Assembly (NCBI GenBank): GCA_002722455.1
Contig: PBMB01000019.1
Span: 51,855 to 115,854 of the forward strand
Reading direction: 5' to 3'
Origin: Chloroflexota bacterium
Lineage (GTDB): Bacteria > Chloroflexota > Dehalococcoidia > Lucifugimonadales > GCA-2722455
DNA length: 64,000 nt
Below the pieces are notes generated by a model. The model had not been told where the DNA came from. It ran no database searches and saw only the letters and a program-made list of their open reading frames with translations. The number at the start of each line of letters is the position of its first letter. Position 1 is the first letter of the stretch. The position numbers were made by a program, and so were the translations under genes. Below, piece after piece: positions 49,482 through 57,337 of this stretch.

Positions 49482-49817
49482 ATGAAAAGAATCACTCTTT
49501 TACAACAGGCTTTTCGAGAATTTCAATGTGCTTCACAATGGGTTACAAGTAATCCTAGCCGATACGTTGAATGTTTGAGCAAAGCAGAGTCAATTATCGA
49601 AATCTTAGAAATAGAAGATTGTGGATCAGTTGGCGGATTTGATAAAGAGAATAAATGTAAAGCTGTTACTGGCTTTAAACTTTATGACCGTTTTTTAACT
49701 GTTATAAGAAAAAACAATGAATATTCTGATTTGAAAGACGAATGTGAATTTACCGTTGAACTTCTTGGTGAATACTATAAGGTAATTCATAGTTTTCGAA
49801 GTGATATTTTGAGATAA
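49482..49817 (+). CDS. hypothetical protein inside the tRNA cluster, 111 aa
   Basis: Not recognised. Helical, four Cys (residues about 16, 29, 46, 58). Located 32 nt after a tRNA with AAAGGTATCAAG before the ATG, so it is probably read from the tRNA transcript. Confidence 0.65.
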   Translation: MKRITLLQQAFREFQCASQWVTSNPSRYVECLSKAESIIEILEIEDCGSVGGFDKENKCKAVTGFKLYDRFLTVIRKNNEYSDLKDECEFTVELLGEYYKVIHSFRSDILR

Positions 49818-49830
49818 TTTTTAAAATAAG

Positions 49831-49859
49831 TTGATTTCTAAAACGTTTTTAGGTATTAT
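49831..49859 (+). promoter_or_regulatory. promoter of the second half of the tRNA cluster
   Basis: TTGATT at 49831-49836, 17-bp spacer, TATTAT at 49854-49859. Confidence 0.65.
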
Positions 49860-49915
49860 ATCTTCATTAATTAACATCTTGAAAGTGTTTTTAAAAAATC
49901 AATTTTTAAAAGTTT

Positions 49916-49984
49916 AAATTGTATCTTCTAGCGGTCTAGAATACTCCGACTGTTGAAATGTTGGTTCCAATCCATCTACAATTT
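49916..49984 (+). ncRNA. tRNA-like RNA lacking one arm
   Basis: AAATTGTA / TACAATTT gives an 8-bp acceptor-like stem; TTCTAG, CGGT, CTAGAA is a D-arm-like hairpin; CCGAC, nine nt, GTTGG is an anticodon-like arm with TGA at its centre; GGTTCCAATCC is T-loop-like. The last two overlap, so only three arms can form at once. 69 nt, no CCA. Either a decayed tRNA or an armless tRNA. Confidence 0.5.
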
Positions 49985-50004
49985 AATAGTTTTTTAAACA
50001 ATAT

Positions 50005-50081
50005 GCTCCCTTAGCTCAGTTGGTTAGAGCGTCCGACTCATAATCGGTAGGTCAATGGTTCAAGTCCATTAGGGAGCACCA
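50005..50081 (+). tRNA. tRNA with CAU anticodon, second copy
   Basis: 77 nt with CCA. Acceptor GCTCCCT / AGGGAGC and T-arm AATGGTTCAAGTCCATT differ from the copy at 49374, but D- and anticodon arms are identical. Probably Ile2 as well. Confidence 0.9.
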
Positions 50082-50131
50082 TCTTTAAGACTATTTTTGA
50101 AAGTGTTTTTAAGATAAAACTTATTAAAAAT

Positions 50132-50200
50132 CGCTCTGTAAGGCTTTGTCAGGGACTCTAAATCCTACGGCAGAGGGTTCGAATCCCTCCAGAGCGACCA
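50132..50200 (+). tRNA. amber-reading tRNA (CUA anticodon), reduced D-arm
   Basis: 69 nt including CCA. Acceptor CGCTCTG / CAGAGCG with discriminator A; T-arm GAGGGTTCGAATCCCTC is perfect. The anticodon arm is GGGA, CTCTAAA, TCCT, so the anticodon is CUA with U33 and A37, reading UAG. Between acceptor and anticodon stem only about ten bases remain (AGGCTTTGTC), allowing at most a 3-bp D-stem. The identity of the charged amino acid cannot be read; a suppressor tRNA is the direct reading. Confidence 0.75.
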
Positions 50201-50215
50201 TTTTTATTTCAAGTC

Positions 50216-50262
50216 GTGCGCCCTTAGTTCAGTTGGGTGTGATACTTTTGAGCTGTGTATTT
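50216..50262 (+). pseudogene. truncated tRNA (5' half, possible UUG anticodon)
   Basis: GCGCCCTTAGTTCAGTTGGG is a clear acceptor 5' strand plus D-arm, followed by ATAC, TTTTGAG-containing loop, GTAT. No T-arm or acceptor 3' strand follows. Confidence 0.55.
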
Positions 50263-50328
50263 AATTTATTTTGCTCTTTTATAATAAAATATTACCAAAA
50301 AATGATTTAAAAATAGTTTATTTAATCC

Positions 50329-50357
50329 TTGTTATTCTTGATTATCTCAACTATAAT
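50329..50357 (+). promoter_or_regulatory. promoter of the second tRNA-Leu
   Basis: TTGTTA at 50329-50334, 17-bp spacer, TATAAT at 50352-50357. Confidence 0.65.
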
Positions 50358-50398
50358 TTCTTTATTAAATCGAGACAAGTTCTTGATTTGAAAAAAAT

Positions 50399-50483
50399 GC
50401 GGGTATGGTGGAATTGGTAGACACAAGGGATTTAAAATCCCTCGCTATTTGGCGTCCGAGTTCAAGTCTCGGTATCCGCACCA
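50399..50483 (+). tRNA. tRNA-Leu (UAA), second copy
   Basis: 85 nt with CCA, identical to the 48786 copy except in the acceptor (GCGGGTA / TATCCGC) and one base of the variable region. The matched change of both acceptor strands shows that it is under selection as a working tRNA. Confidence 0.95.
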
Positions 50484-50531
50484 AAAAAAATGATATAGAT
50501 ATTATATTCATATAGCATAAAAAGGCTACGT

Positions 50532-51014
50532 ATGTCTAATATTAACTTATTGGAAAAAATTTATGAACAATTTTTAATAGATAAGGATAAAGATAAAGCT
50601 TCTAACCTTATCTATGAAGAGTTTAAACGTTCTAATGAAACAGATTTTTCTGTTGTTACAGTTGTTTTTGGTAATGAATTTTTACCCATTCAAATAAGGT
50701 TAAAATGGGAACACATTCTTTCTGTTGCTTCTAAATCTTCTTTACCTACAATTATTTTATCAAATCTCATTATGGTTAATGAAGATTTCAAAGAAGAAGC
50801 TTATTTGGGATTAGAGTTCTTAAAAGAGTATAAGAAAGAACAATTTGAATCACTAAAAGAAGAAAGTATATCTTATTATATAGAAGTTCAAAAAGAAAAT
50901 AATTCAAAATTTGAAATGAACAAAGAATCTATATTTGGATACCTTGAATACTCTATTTCTGGCTCTCCTTTTTATGAGGAAATTGTTTCAAGATTTAAGA
51001 GTATTTATGATTAA
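50532..51014 (+). CDS. hypothetical acidic protein, 160 aa
   Basis: Not recognised. Helical; begins 48 nt after tRNA-Leu with AAAAAGGCTACGT before the ATG. HEAT-like alternation of helices is possible in the C-terminal half. Confidence 0.65.
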   Translation: MSNINLLEKIYEQFLIDKDKDKASNLIYEEFKRSNETDFSVVTVVFGNEFLPIQIRLKWEHILSVASKSSLPTIILSNLIMVNEDFKEEAYLGLEFLKEYKKEQFESLKEESISYYIEVQKENNSKFEMNKESIFGYLEYSISGSPFYEEIVSRFKSIYD

Positions 51015-51065
51015 ATGGTTTTTTAATTCATTTTAAATAAATTAGCGTAAAAAACAAAAAAACAC

Positions 51066-51140
51066 TTGATTTTTTAATGCTAAATAGGATATACTTTATA
51101 TCAAGGCGGTAAGGGAGACCTTACGAAAAACAATAACTAA
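51066..51140 (+). promoter_or_regulatory. promoter and leader hairpin of the ncRNA array
   Basis: TTGATT (51066-51071), 18 bp, TATACT (51090-51095). The leader starts ATATCAAGGCG and folds GTAAGG, GAGA, CCTTAC, a GNRA-tetraloop hairpin. Confidence 0.65.
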
Positions 51141-51320
51141 CTTAAAGGTGATTAGATATTTGACTTGGTTGATGTCCAAGTCACAGTAATGATAGCTTAA
51201 ATTACTTGCACATAAATAAGTCGAGTATAGCCAAAAGCAACAAAAAAACAGTTTCTAACTGGCTTTTGATTACTGGTAGAGCATTAGATATTACATTATT
51301 ATTTTATAATTTTAATTTAA
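51141..51320 (+). ncRNA. structured RNA array, diverged copy 0
   Basis: Starts CTTAAAGGTGATTAGATATTT and folds GACTTGG, TTGATGT, CCAAGTC, matching the central hairpin of copies 1 and 2, and ends ATTACTGGTAGAGC as they end ATTGTTGGTAGARC. An extra 60 nt with a CAGTT / AACTG hairpin is inserted. No open frame. Confidence 0.55.
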
Positions 51321-51504
51321 AGGTGCGACACTTGATTTGGAGGTTATCTGACTCGCTTCCATTGATGTCTTAGAGTCTATAACGAACTTAAAATGGTGAA
51401 TAGATATCTGGATTGGCTGACGCCCAATTCACAACAATGAAACTTAGCTGTCCCTTATTGTTGGTAGAACGTCTGGTTATAAAATTATAATTTTTTAACT
51501 TAAA
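51321..51504 (+). ncRNA. structured RNA array, copy 1 (184 bp)
   Basis: Begins AGGTGCGACACTTGATTTGG after an internal TATAAT (51305-51310). Helices: TGGAGG / CTTCCA, GACTC / GAGTC, TCTAT / ATAGA, GGATTGG with a 7-nt loop and CCAATTC, AACAAT / ATTGTT. Differences from copy 2 keep these pairs, for example TGGAGG versus TGGAAG opposite CTTCCA. No open frame. Confidence 0.65.
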
Positions 51505-51688
51505 AGGTGCGACACTTGATTTGGAAGTTCCCTGACTCGCTTCCATTGATGTCTTAGAGTCTTCACAAAACTAGAATGGTGAATAGATATCTGGATTGGT
51601 TAACGCCCAATTCACAACAGTAAAACTTAGTTGTCCTTTATTGTTGGTAGAGCGTTTGGAATTGAACATTTATTTAATTTTGAAAACT
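51505..51688 (+). ncRNA. structured RNA array, copy 2 (184 bp)
   Basis: About 85-90% identical to copy 1 with a conserved start (AGGTGCGACACTTGATTTGG) and end (ATTGTTGGTAGAGCGT). A TATAAT-like box (51486-51491) also precedes it, so each copy may have its own promoter. Confidence 0.65.
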
Positions 51689-51830
51689 AATAGAATCGAC
51701 AGAGGCTAACGATCAAAGCCTACTCCCTATGGAATCATTTGGTTCGTTCATTGCGGAGAGTCCAGAACCAAAACCGTTCGAACTCCTACCTCCGTGTAGG
51801 AGTTTGCCGCTTTAGACGTTTTTTTGTTGC
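51689..51830 (+). ncRNA. 3' element of the array with strong terminal hairpin
   Basis: AGGCT / AGCCT hairpin, GGTTC..GAACC pairing, then AACTCCTAC, six nt, GTAGGAGTT and, after TTGCCGCTTTAGACG, seven T's. Probably the end and terminator of the array transcript. Confidence 0.5.
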
Positions 51831-51892
51831 TTTCTTTTCCTAACTATCATATAATCTATTCACTCCTTAAAGATAATTCAAAAGAGATTATT

Positions 51893-52282
51893 ATGATTGA
51901 CACTACTGAAATTGATATCACTGACCTAATTCTTATTATCGACAAAAATCATAGACCAGAGCACCCTTCTTTGAAAGAAGTTGTTAAAGAAGAAGCGATT
52001 GATATGTTAATGTCAAATCTTCCTGAATCTTTTAAAAACTCCGCAAAGTTTCAAAAACTTATCAATAGTGATTCACCAGTTCAAGAGATACTTTTTGTTT
52101 TCTTTGGTAATCCAGATGAAGACGAACTTTCTATCGAACACCCTTACATTTCTATCGTTAATGATAAAATTGAAATGACGATCCATCATTACTATACTTG
52201 TGGGGCTAATGATGAGCTTAAAGGCGTAGATATCCTTACACACAGCTTTACATTAGAAGAATTTGAAAGCAAATTAGGATAA
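51893..52282 (+). CDS. hypothetical acidic protein, 129 aa
   Basis: The frame is open from 51824 but that part is the promoter (TTGCTT, 17 bp, TATAAT ending near 51855). ATG 51893 after AAAAGAGATTATT. Not recognised. Confidence 0.7.
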   Translation: MIDTTEIDITDLILIIDKNHRPEHPSLKEVVKEEAIDMLMSNLPESFKNSAKFQKLINSDSPVQEILFVFFGNPDEDELSIEHPYISIVNDKIEMTIHHYYTCGANDELKGVDILTHSFTLEEFESKLG

Positions 52283-52332
52283 TTTAAAATTCGAAGCTGA
52301 TAGATTGAAAAGAAAACTATTAGACGATATCT

Positions 52333-52361
52333 AAAAAAAGGCTACCTTGCAGCCTTTTTTG
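52333..52361 (+). terminator. intrinsic terminator
   Basis: AAGGCT / AGCCTT hairpin and T-run. Confidence 0.8.
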
Positions 52362-52422
52362 TTGTTTTAAAAACAATAAATTGCTATAATAATCTTATCT
52401 TAAACAAACAGAGATTAAAAAA

Positions 52423-52833
52423 ATGAGTCTAGTTAAAGTATATGTTTCAGCCAATTTAAAAGAAGACGCTCTAAAACAAGCAAAAGAACTTAAGACTAAA
52501 ACAAATCAAACTCATTATGTTTGGGAGTATCCTAACCACAAAATTTCTGTTGTTGGAACTAGTAAAGGTATTTCTAGCTTTTTTGTAAAAGAAGAAGACC
52601 TTTACCCACGACACAAAGACTATGTTTCTGGCAATGAAACTCCTATTAAAGTCATCCTTTCAGAAGACCCAAAAGAAGATGCAGATCGTGCTGCTCTTGC
52701 TGTTGCCTTTAATTCTAGTGACTCTATTACTGTTAAATCAATGTCTCCTGACATTGAAGGACAAGCACTTGTTGATTATGACAATCGAATTGTCGCTATT
52801 TTCCTAGACAAACGAAGAGAAATGATATTATAA
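52423..52833 (+). CDS. hypothetical protein, 136 aa
   Basis: Not recognised. Alpha/beta with a KEDADRAALAVAF helix. TATAAT near 52386. Confidence 0.7.
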   Translation: MSLVKVYVSANLKEDALKQAKELKTKTNQTHYVWEYPNHKISVVGTSKGISSFFVKEEDLYPRHKDYVSGNETPIKVILSEDPKEDADRAALAVAFNSSDSITVKSMSPDIEGQALVDYDNRIVAIFLDKRREMIL

Positions 52834-52974
52834 AATATTTAATAACATATTAAATATTTATTAAAATATTTAATATATTATTTTTTAGTATTGATTTTAT
52901 TTTTTATTTTGATATAATATTGCCTATTGATTGGATTTAATTCATTCAATTTGTTAAAAATAGAGAGGTAAATT

Positions 52975-53346
52975 ATGTTTGTAGTCGTAAATAAAGATAA
53001 TAATTCTGTAAATGTCGCTTTACAAGGTCTTGATTGTTTAGGTCTTGTTGAATCACACTGCATAAAAGTTAAAACAACTGGAAATAGTAAAAATGGCGTT
53101 GCTGAATTTGTTCCTGTCTTTGAAAGTGATTTTACTAACCTATTGCATGACGAACTTGAATATATGAAGCTTGAAGACTTCATTAATCAAACACACGTAT
53201 TGGAAGTCAACGAACTACCAATAACTAGTGAACAACGCAATACAGCAGTTAAATGGTATGCAGAAAATTGGAGCATTGAAACAATTGCACAAGAATTTGG
53301 CTTGCATGTTGAAGACATGAAAAAAGCCCTTCACAATAACCATTAA
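52975..53346 (+). CDS. hypothetical protein with C-terminal helix-turn-helix, 123 aa
   Basis: Residues about 95-121 (WYAENWSIETIAQEFGLHVEDM) have the spacing of a sigma-like or resolvase-like helix-turn-helix (S-x-E-x-I-A-x-x-F-G). The N-terminal 90 residues are beta-rich. It may be a small regulator. TATAAT near 52914. Confidence 0.55.
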   Translation: MFVVVNKDNNSVNVALQGLDCLGLVESHCIKVKTTGNSKNGVAEFVPVFESDFTNLLHDELEYMKLEDFINQTHVLEVNELPITSEQRNTAVKWYAENWSIETIAQEFGLHVEDMKKALHNNH

Positions 53347-53361
53347 ACTATTTTGAATAAA

Positions 53362-53391
53362 ATAAACGTCTCTTTTGAGGCGTTTTTTATT
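53362..53391 (+). terminator. intrinsic terminator
   Basis: AACGTCTC / GAGGCGTT hairpin and T-run. Confidence 0.8.
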
Positions 53392-53453
53392 GTTTTTAAT
53401 TCTTCTTTTTGCTATAATATGTTTATTAAAATTCATGAATTTAAGGATTCATT

Positions 53454-53828
53454 ATGAGTATCAAAATGTTTGACCACGAACCTATTTTAACCGTTATGTA
53501 TCTTTATATTACCGTTGACGGTCTTCCTAAACCTATCAAGTTTTACGAAAAAGAAGATCCATATAGTAATACAAGAAGTCCATCTGGTTCACTTTACGAA
53601 AGAACTGTCGAGTCTCGACACATTATAACGGTAGACAAGCTTTCAGAAGCTACAAAAATGACTTCTTTGATTACCTTTACTGATTTTCTTAAAGACCCAC
53701 AAGTAGAGTTTAATGCGTTTCTTGACGAACACGGAATTAAGAAAGAAGATATTAAAATCGTTCGAGTTGACTACGAAGAACCAAAAGAACACCATATGAG
53801 CGGTGATGCCATTTTTGCATTGTTGTAA
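53454..53828 (+). CDS. hypothetical protein, 124 aa
   Basis: Not recognised. Beta-rich start, helical middle. TATAAT near 53414. AAGGATTCATT precedes the ATG. Confidence 0.7.
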   Translation: MSIKMFDHEPILTVMYLYITVDGLPKPIKFYEKEDPYSNTRSPSGSLYERTVESRHIITVDKLSEATKMTSLITFTDFLKDPQVEFNAFLDEHGIKKEDIKIVRVDYEEPKEHHMSGDAIFALL

Positions 53829-53846
53829 TTTACTTAACAGTATATT

Positions 53847-53878
53847 AAAAACGTCTCAACCGAGGCGTTTTTTTTGTT
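53847..53878 (+). terminator. intrinsic terminator
   Basis: AAACGTCTC / GAGGCGTTT hairpin and T-run; nearly the same hairpin as at 53362. Confidence 0.85.
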
Positions 53879-53964
53879 TTAAAAATTGCTTTTTTACTTG
53901 ATTTTTAAAGGTTTAATTGCTATTATTGCCTTGTCGAAATGAGAGATAGAAAGAGGAATCTTTT

Positions 53965-54180
53965 ATGAGCTTCAATGTTAATACTGACGATTTTGGTACC
54001 ACAACAGTTTCAATTGAAGGCAAAAGCCACCCAGACTTTGATTTCAATCGTTGGAATCTAAGACGAGACGGTAACAGTGTTGATGTCGAGTTTTACATTC
54101 GTGGCGAACTAAAACAAGTGACTGTTAATTTCACTGAAAAAGAAGAGACTAAACGTTTGTACGTGAAAGACTATCTTTAA
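53965..54180 (+). CDS. hypothetical protein, 71 aa
   Basis: Not recognised. Beta-rich single domain. Start after AAGAGGAATCTTTT. Confidence 0.65.
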   Translation: MSFNVNTDDFGTTTVSIEGKSHPDFDFNRWNLRRDGNSVDVEFYIRGELKQVTVNFTEKEETKRLYVKDYL

Positions 54181-54188
54181 AAATTATT

Positions 54189-54218
54189 AAAAAAGGGGTT
54201 TTTCTAAACCCTTTTTTC
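54189..54218 (+). terminator. intrinsic terminator
   Basis: AAAGGGGTTT / AAACCCTTTT hairpin and T-run. Confidence 0.85.
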
Positions 54219-54284
54219 TTGCTTAATCCAAGCAAAAGAATTATAATAAAGTCATACAGTTAATAAGCCTTTTGAGGAAAAACA

Positions 54285-54827
54285 ATGCGAGAATTCAAGT
54301 CAATTAATCTTTCTCTACTTCTTTCAGAACTACAAGGTTCTATCTCAGAAGATGTTATTATGATTGCTTCTTGTAATTATGGTGATCACTGCTCAACTCA
54401 ACAAGTTATCCCACTTACGGGTGTTGAAATTGGCTACGTCCGTGAAAGTGCATATTCAAATTCAGGTTTCAAAATCATTGAAAACGATGATGAACGCCAA
54501 CCTGACGACCAAAAGGTTATTATTCTTAATCCAGAAACGAACACAAACGTTGATGACGCACTAACAGCGCAACAACTTGAAGAATGTATCGAAGAAATCC
54601 TAATGCAAGATACAGAGCTTCTAGAAACGCCTATTACCTTTGGTTCTCCATACGGTGATCGTGCAGGAACAATTCAAGCAAACAACGCTGACGTTTACGG
54701 TATGGGCGAATGTCGAGTTCAAGAATCTGCGTATTCTTCTTCTGGCATGGCTATCATTTGTGAAGAAGATGAAACGGAGTTTGATACTGACACCGACAAT
54801 GACACGAATTATTACACAATTGCTTAA
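54285..54827 (+). CDS. acidic two-repeat protein, 180 aa
   Basis: Residues about 29-70 and 120-163 are diverged copies: NYGD, then VRESAYSNSGFKIIENDDE, against PYGD, then VQESAYSSSGMAIICEEDE. Acidic linkers separate them. Codons are less AT-biased than in neighbours. Function unknown. Confidence 0.65.
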   Translation: MREFKSINLSLLLSELQGSISEDVIMIASCNYGDHCSTQQVIPLTGVEIGYVRESAYSNSGFKIIENDDERQPDDQKVIILNPETNTNVDDALTAQQLEECIEEILMQDTELLETPITFGSPYGDRAGTIQANNADVYGMGECRVQESAYSSSGMAIICEEDETEFDTDTDNDTNYYTIA

Positions 54828-54844
54828 ATAGGTTTAAACGATTG

Positions 54845-54872
54845 CAAAGCCGCCTCGTGCGGCTTTTTTTTT
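54845..54872 (+). terminator. intrinsic terminator
   Basis: AAGCCGC / GCGGCTT hairpin and nine T's. Confidence 0.85.
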
Positions 54873-54967
54873 GTGACTTAAATATCCTTTTAAAATAATT
54901 AGAGTTTTTACTCTTGCGTTCTCTTTTTTTTGGAATATCCTAAAAGGAAAAACTAGGAGAATCCAAA

Positions 54968-55132
54968 ATGGAAGCCGTTTATCCATCAAGCCGAAACCAC
55001 GACAAAATTCAAAAAACAAAACAAGAAGAAGAAAATATATGCTGTATCATTAAGAAAATGTTCGAACTGCAGAGCAAACATGACTTGAAGAAAATGACGG
55101 TTAAAGAAATTGAAGAACTTTTGAAAAAATAA
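54968..55132 (+). CDS. small basic protein, 54 aa
   Basis: A short gene between two terminators: ATG 54968 after an excellent ribosome-binding site CTAGGAGAATCCAAA, stop TAA at 55130-55132. Helical and charged, with a Cys-Cys pair (ENICCIIKKM) and a C-terminal TVKEIEELLKK helix. Not recognised. Confidence 0.6.
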   Translation: MEAVYPSSRNHDKIQKTKQEEENICCIIKKMFELQSKHDLKKMTVKEIEELLKK

Positions 55133-55137
55133 ATAAA

Positions 55138-55170
55138 AAAAGCACAAATTCCTATTTGTGCTTTCTTTTT
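55138..55170 (+). terminator. intrinsic terminator
   Basis: AAAGCACAAAT / ATTTGTGCTTT hairpin and T-run. Confidence 0.85.
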
Positions 55171-55179
55171 ATCTTTCTA

Positions 55180-55506
55180 TTAAAGGTAATCTGTTACTTT
55201 TCTAACCTTATAAGGAACAAGCTGATCTTCTCTTGCATTTTCCTTATAAATGTAATCAATAGGTACCGCTATGCTATAGACTCTATCAATTTCTTTCAAG
55301 ATTGCTTGTATTTTTCTTGACGATTCAACGTCTGTCATTACTTGATCCCACGTTAAAATAACACTAGGGACATCTGAATTGACTTCCTTTGCCTTATCAG
55401 AGACTATCTGTTTAAGCATTGAGTCTAATTTTTCAACCAACTCTTTTACCTCTAAACTGTATATTGGAACAAGAATAGGGACTTTATCCATTGTAACATT
55501 AATCAT
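55180..55506 (-). CDS. hypothetical protein, 108 aa
   Basis: Not recognised. Helical, Val-rich. Minus strand, ribosome-binding site TGAGGTTTAT; it shares the 55507-55620 spacer with the divergent gene at 55652. Confidence 0.65.
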   Translation of the reverse strand: MINVTMDKVPILVPIYSLEVKELVEKLDSMLKQIVSDKAKEVNSDVPSVILTWDQVMTDVESSRKIQAILKEIDRVYSIAVPIDYIYKENAREDQLVPYKVRKVTDYL

Positions 55507-55651
55507 ATATAAACCTCAATTATTATTAAACTACGAATATTTTATCATAACTTTATACAAAAAAAAGCTTATACAACTAACTTTTAAATTGTCATTGTTT
55601 TTTTATTTTGCTATAATTATTTCACATTCAAAGAGAATCAAGGTTATCAAA

Positions 55652-56206
55652 ATGACACCAAGTAACGCCACTGGTATTCGAGTCCCTTCTACTGCTACCG
55701 TTAGTGACGTTCAAGACAACGTTCGAGAATTTAAGCTTACTCCAAAAGAAATTGAAATCATTGTGTCTCAATTTCCCCGTAATACAGACTATTGTTTTTA
55801 CAATGACATTTTTGAAAGAGATAGTTTCATTTTTGTTATTAACGGTGAATGGAAATTCTTAAATACTAATGGTGATGTCATTCAAGATTGGGATTGGAAA
55901 AAAGATCTAGACGATATTTATAAATCTATCGAAAATGACGCTTGCGGTGACTTAGAAGAACAAAAAGAAGAAAATCAACGTTTTGAAGACGGTTGGAGTA
56001 TTACAAATGTAAATAGCCTTGAAACAACTTTCTGGAAAGAAGAGTTTGATAAGCTTGGTTTTGATAGTCTATTTGAAGATATGGATATCCCTGCCATTTT
56101 ATCAAAAGGAATGAGCATTGAGGAACGAGCTTTGCTTATTATGCGTGAAAGCTGCCTTTCTGACGAAGAACGTGTAAAAAGAATCCTTGCTTTAAAACCT
56201 AATTAA
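55652..56206 (+). CDS. hypothetical acidic protein, 184 aa
   Basis: The frame extends far upstream to 55379, but that part is antisense to the minus-strand gene and crosses the promoter (TATAAT near 55613). ATG 55652 after CAAGGTTATCAAA. Residues about 60-90 are Trp/Asp-rich. Not recognised. Confidence 0.7.
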   Translation: MTPSNATGIRVPSTATVSDVQDNVREFKLTPKEIEIIVSQFPRNTDYCFYNDIFERDSFIFVINGEWKFLNTNGDVIQDWDWKKDLDDIYKSIENDACGDLEEQKEENQRFEDGWSITNVNSLETTFWKEEFDKLGFDSLFEDMDIPAILSKGMSIEERALLIMRESCLSDEERVKRILALKPN

Positions 56207-56212
56207 AACAAA

Positions 56213-56239
56213 AAAAGGCTATCCTGATAGCCTTTTTTC
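56213..56239 (+). terminator. intrinsic terminator
   Basis: AAAGGCTAT / ATAGCCTTT hairpin and T-run. Confidence 0.85.
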
Positions 56240-56300
56240 TTGCTTAATTTCGAACATTTTATTATAATTATTCTATTGAAAACACATAGAGAATGTAAAA

Positions 56301-56684
56301 ATGAATATTCAAAACGCACAAGCAAAATCAGATATTAATTGGCGTCATTACCTTGCAATGTCTTTGAATGTTGCTAAATCTTTTGTTGACGCATTTTTTA
56401 CATTAATCTTTATTGGATTTGTTTTTTCAATCTGGCTTGAATTATTTGAAATGAGCGACTTTATTGTTAACTGCTATCTTTGCTTTTCTGTTGCTTTTGG
56501 GCTTCATAAGCTCGTTAAGGAATGGGAGCAAAAAGGACTTCCACTAGACAATGATATCACTAATTTAAATAAAAAATATTTTGTTGATATTTTAGGGAGA
56601 ATAGTTAAAATTGTTGTCTTTACTTTGGTTTTCTATTATATCTTTGAAGACACAATGATAGCTTATGCCGCAGCCAACAAATAA
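56301..56684 (+). CDS. three-pass membrane protein, 127 aa
   Basis: Hydrophobic segments at residues about 28-48, 53-70 and 97-118. Mixed polar loops with no motif. Function unknown. Confidence 0.6.
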   Translation: MNIQNAQAKSDINWRHYLAMSLNVAKSFVDAFFTLIFIGFVFSIWLELFEMSDFIVNCYLCFSVAFGLHKLVKEWEQKGLPLDNDITNLNKKYFVDILGRIVKIVVFTLVFYYIFEDTMIAYAAANK

Positions 56685-56707
56685 AAAAGCCCGAAAGGGC
56701 TTTTTCT
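56685..56707 (+). terminator. intrinsic terminator
   Basis: AAAGCCC, GAAA tetraloop, GGGCTTT, then TTCTG; immediately after the stop codon. Confidence 0.8.
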
Positions 56708-56771
56708 GTATGTTAATTATCCAATTTTTTTGCTATAATTAATACATTTTAACAACCATGAGAAACATGAC

Positions 56772-57296
56772 ATGAGTATTAAAAAGAAACTTTCAAGTAC
56801 CCTTTCTGATTTTCTTCTTCGAGTTAAATCACCTTACTATGATAATCTCATCAAAGAAGAAAAAAAATTTATAAAAAACATGGAAGAAATGCTTCAAGGT
56901 CTTAGGCACATAAATAAGTTTTTGTCAGATCTTGATACTGAGTTTAATACATACAATTCTCTTAAAAATGATTTTGATAAATTCCCTACTGAATTCAATT
57001 CAGATAAAGAAATAATGGTTGCAAAGAATAAACTAAGAAGTTTAATGACTTATTCTTTGTTTAATACGCAATCATTAAACTCTCAATGGGATAGAGTTAA
57101 AAACCTTAAAGTCAGATACGATAGTATATTAAAAAGTTACTCATTTAAGGAACTTGAAAAACGTGGTAACTGCTCCGATATGGTTCGTGAAATAAAAGAG
57201 GGGGTTCGTTATTTTGACGACAAACTGATTCAATTAGCCCAAGTTCTTTCTGACAGTAAAGGGCTTGACCACAAACTAGCACAAGTTAAGATTTAA
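56772..57296 (+). CDS. coiled-coil protein, 174 aa
   Basis: Almost entirely helical with heptad-like Leu/Ile spacing (residues about 25-60 and 85-170). No membrane segment. TATAAT near 56735. Confidence 0.65.
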   Translation: MSIKKKLSSTLSDFLLRVKSPYYDNLIKEEKKFIKNMEEMLQGLRHINKFLSDLDTEFNTYNSLKNDFDKFPTEFNSDKEIMVAKNKLRSLMTYSLFNTQSLNSQWDRVKNLKVRYDSILKSYSFKELEKRGNCSDMVREIKEGVRYFDDKLIQLAQVLSDSKGLDHKLAQVKI

Positions 57297-57305
57297 CGCT
57301 TAATA

Positions 57306-57336
57306 AAAAAGAGTCTCTACTGAGACTCTTTTTTTG
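57306..57336. terminator. bidirectional terminator between convergent genes
   Basis: AAAAGAGTCTC / GAGACTCTTTT hairpin with A- and T-runs on both sides. Confidence 0.85.
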
Positions 57337-57337
57337 C

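Noticed and set aside
50132..50200. Pyrrolysine tRNA
   Set aside because: The CUA anticodon and short D-arm fit, but the T-loop is the normal TTCGAAT type, and no pylS or pylBCD-like gene is present.
51385..51450. Seven-base loops (CTGACGC, TTAACGC, TTGATGT) considered as tRNA-Val/Ile anticodon arms
   Set aside because: The stems have 7 bp and there is no acceptor, D-arm or T-arm in register; the loops vary as expected for unpaired RNA.
51321..51688. Tandem repeats considered as a CRISPR array
   Set aside because: Only two to three copies of a 184-bp unit with no short repeat/spacer alternation and no cas gene.
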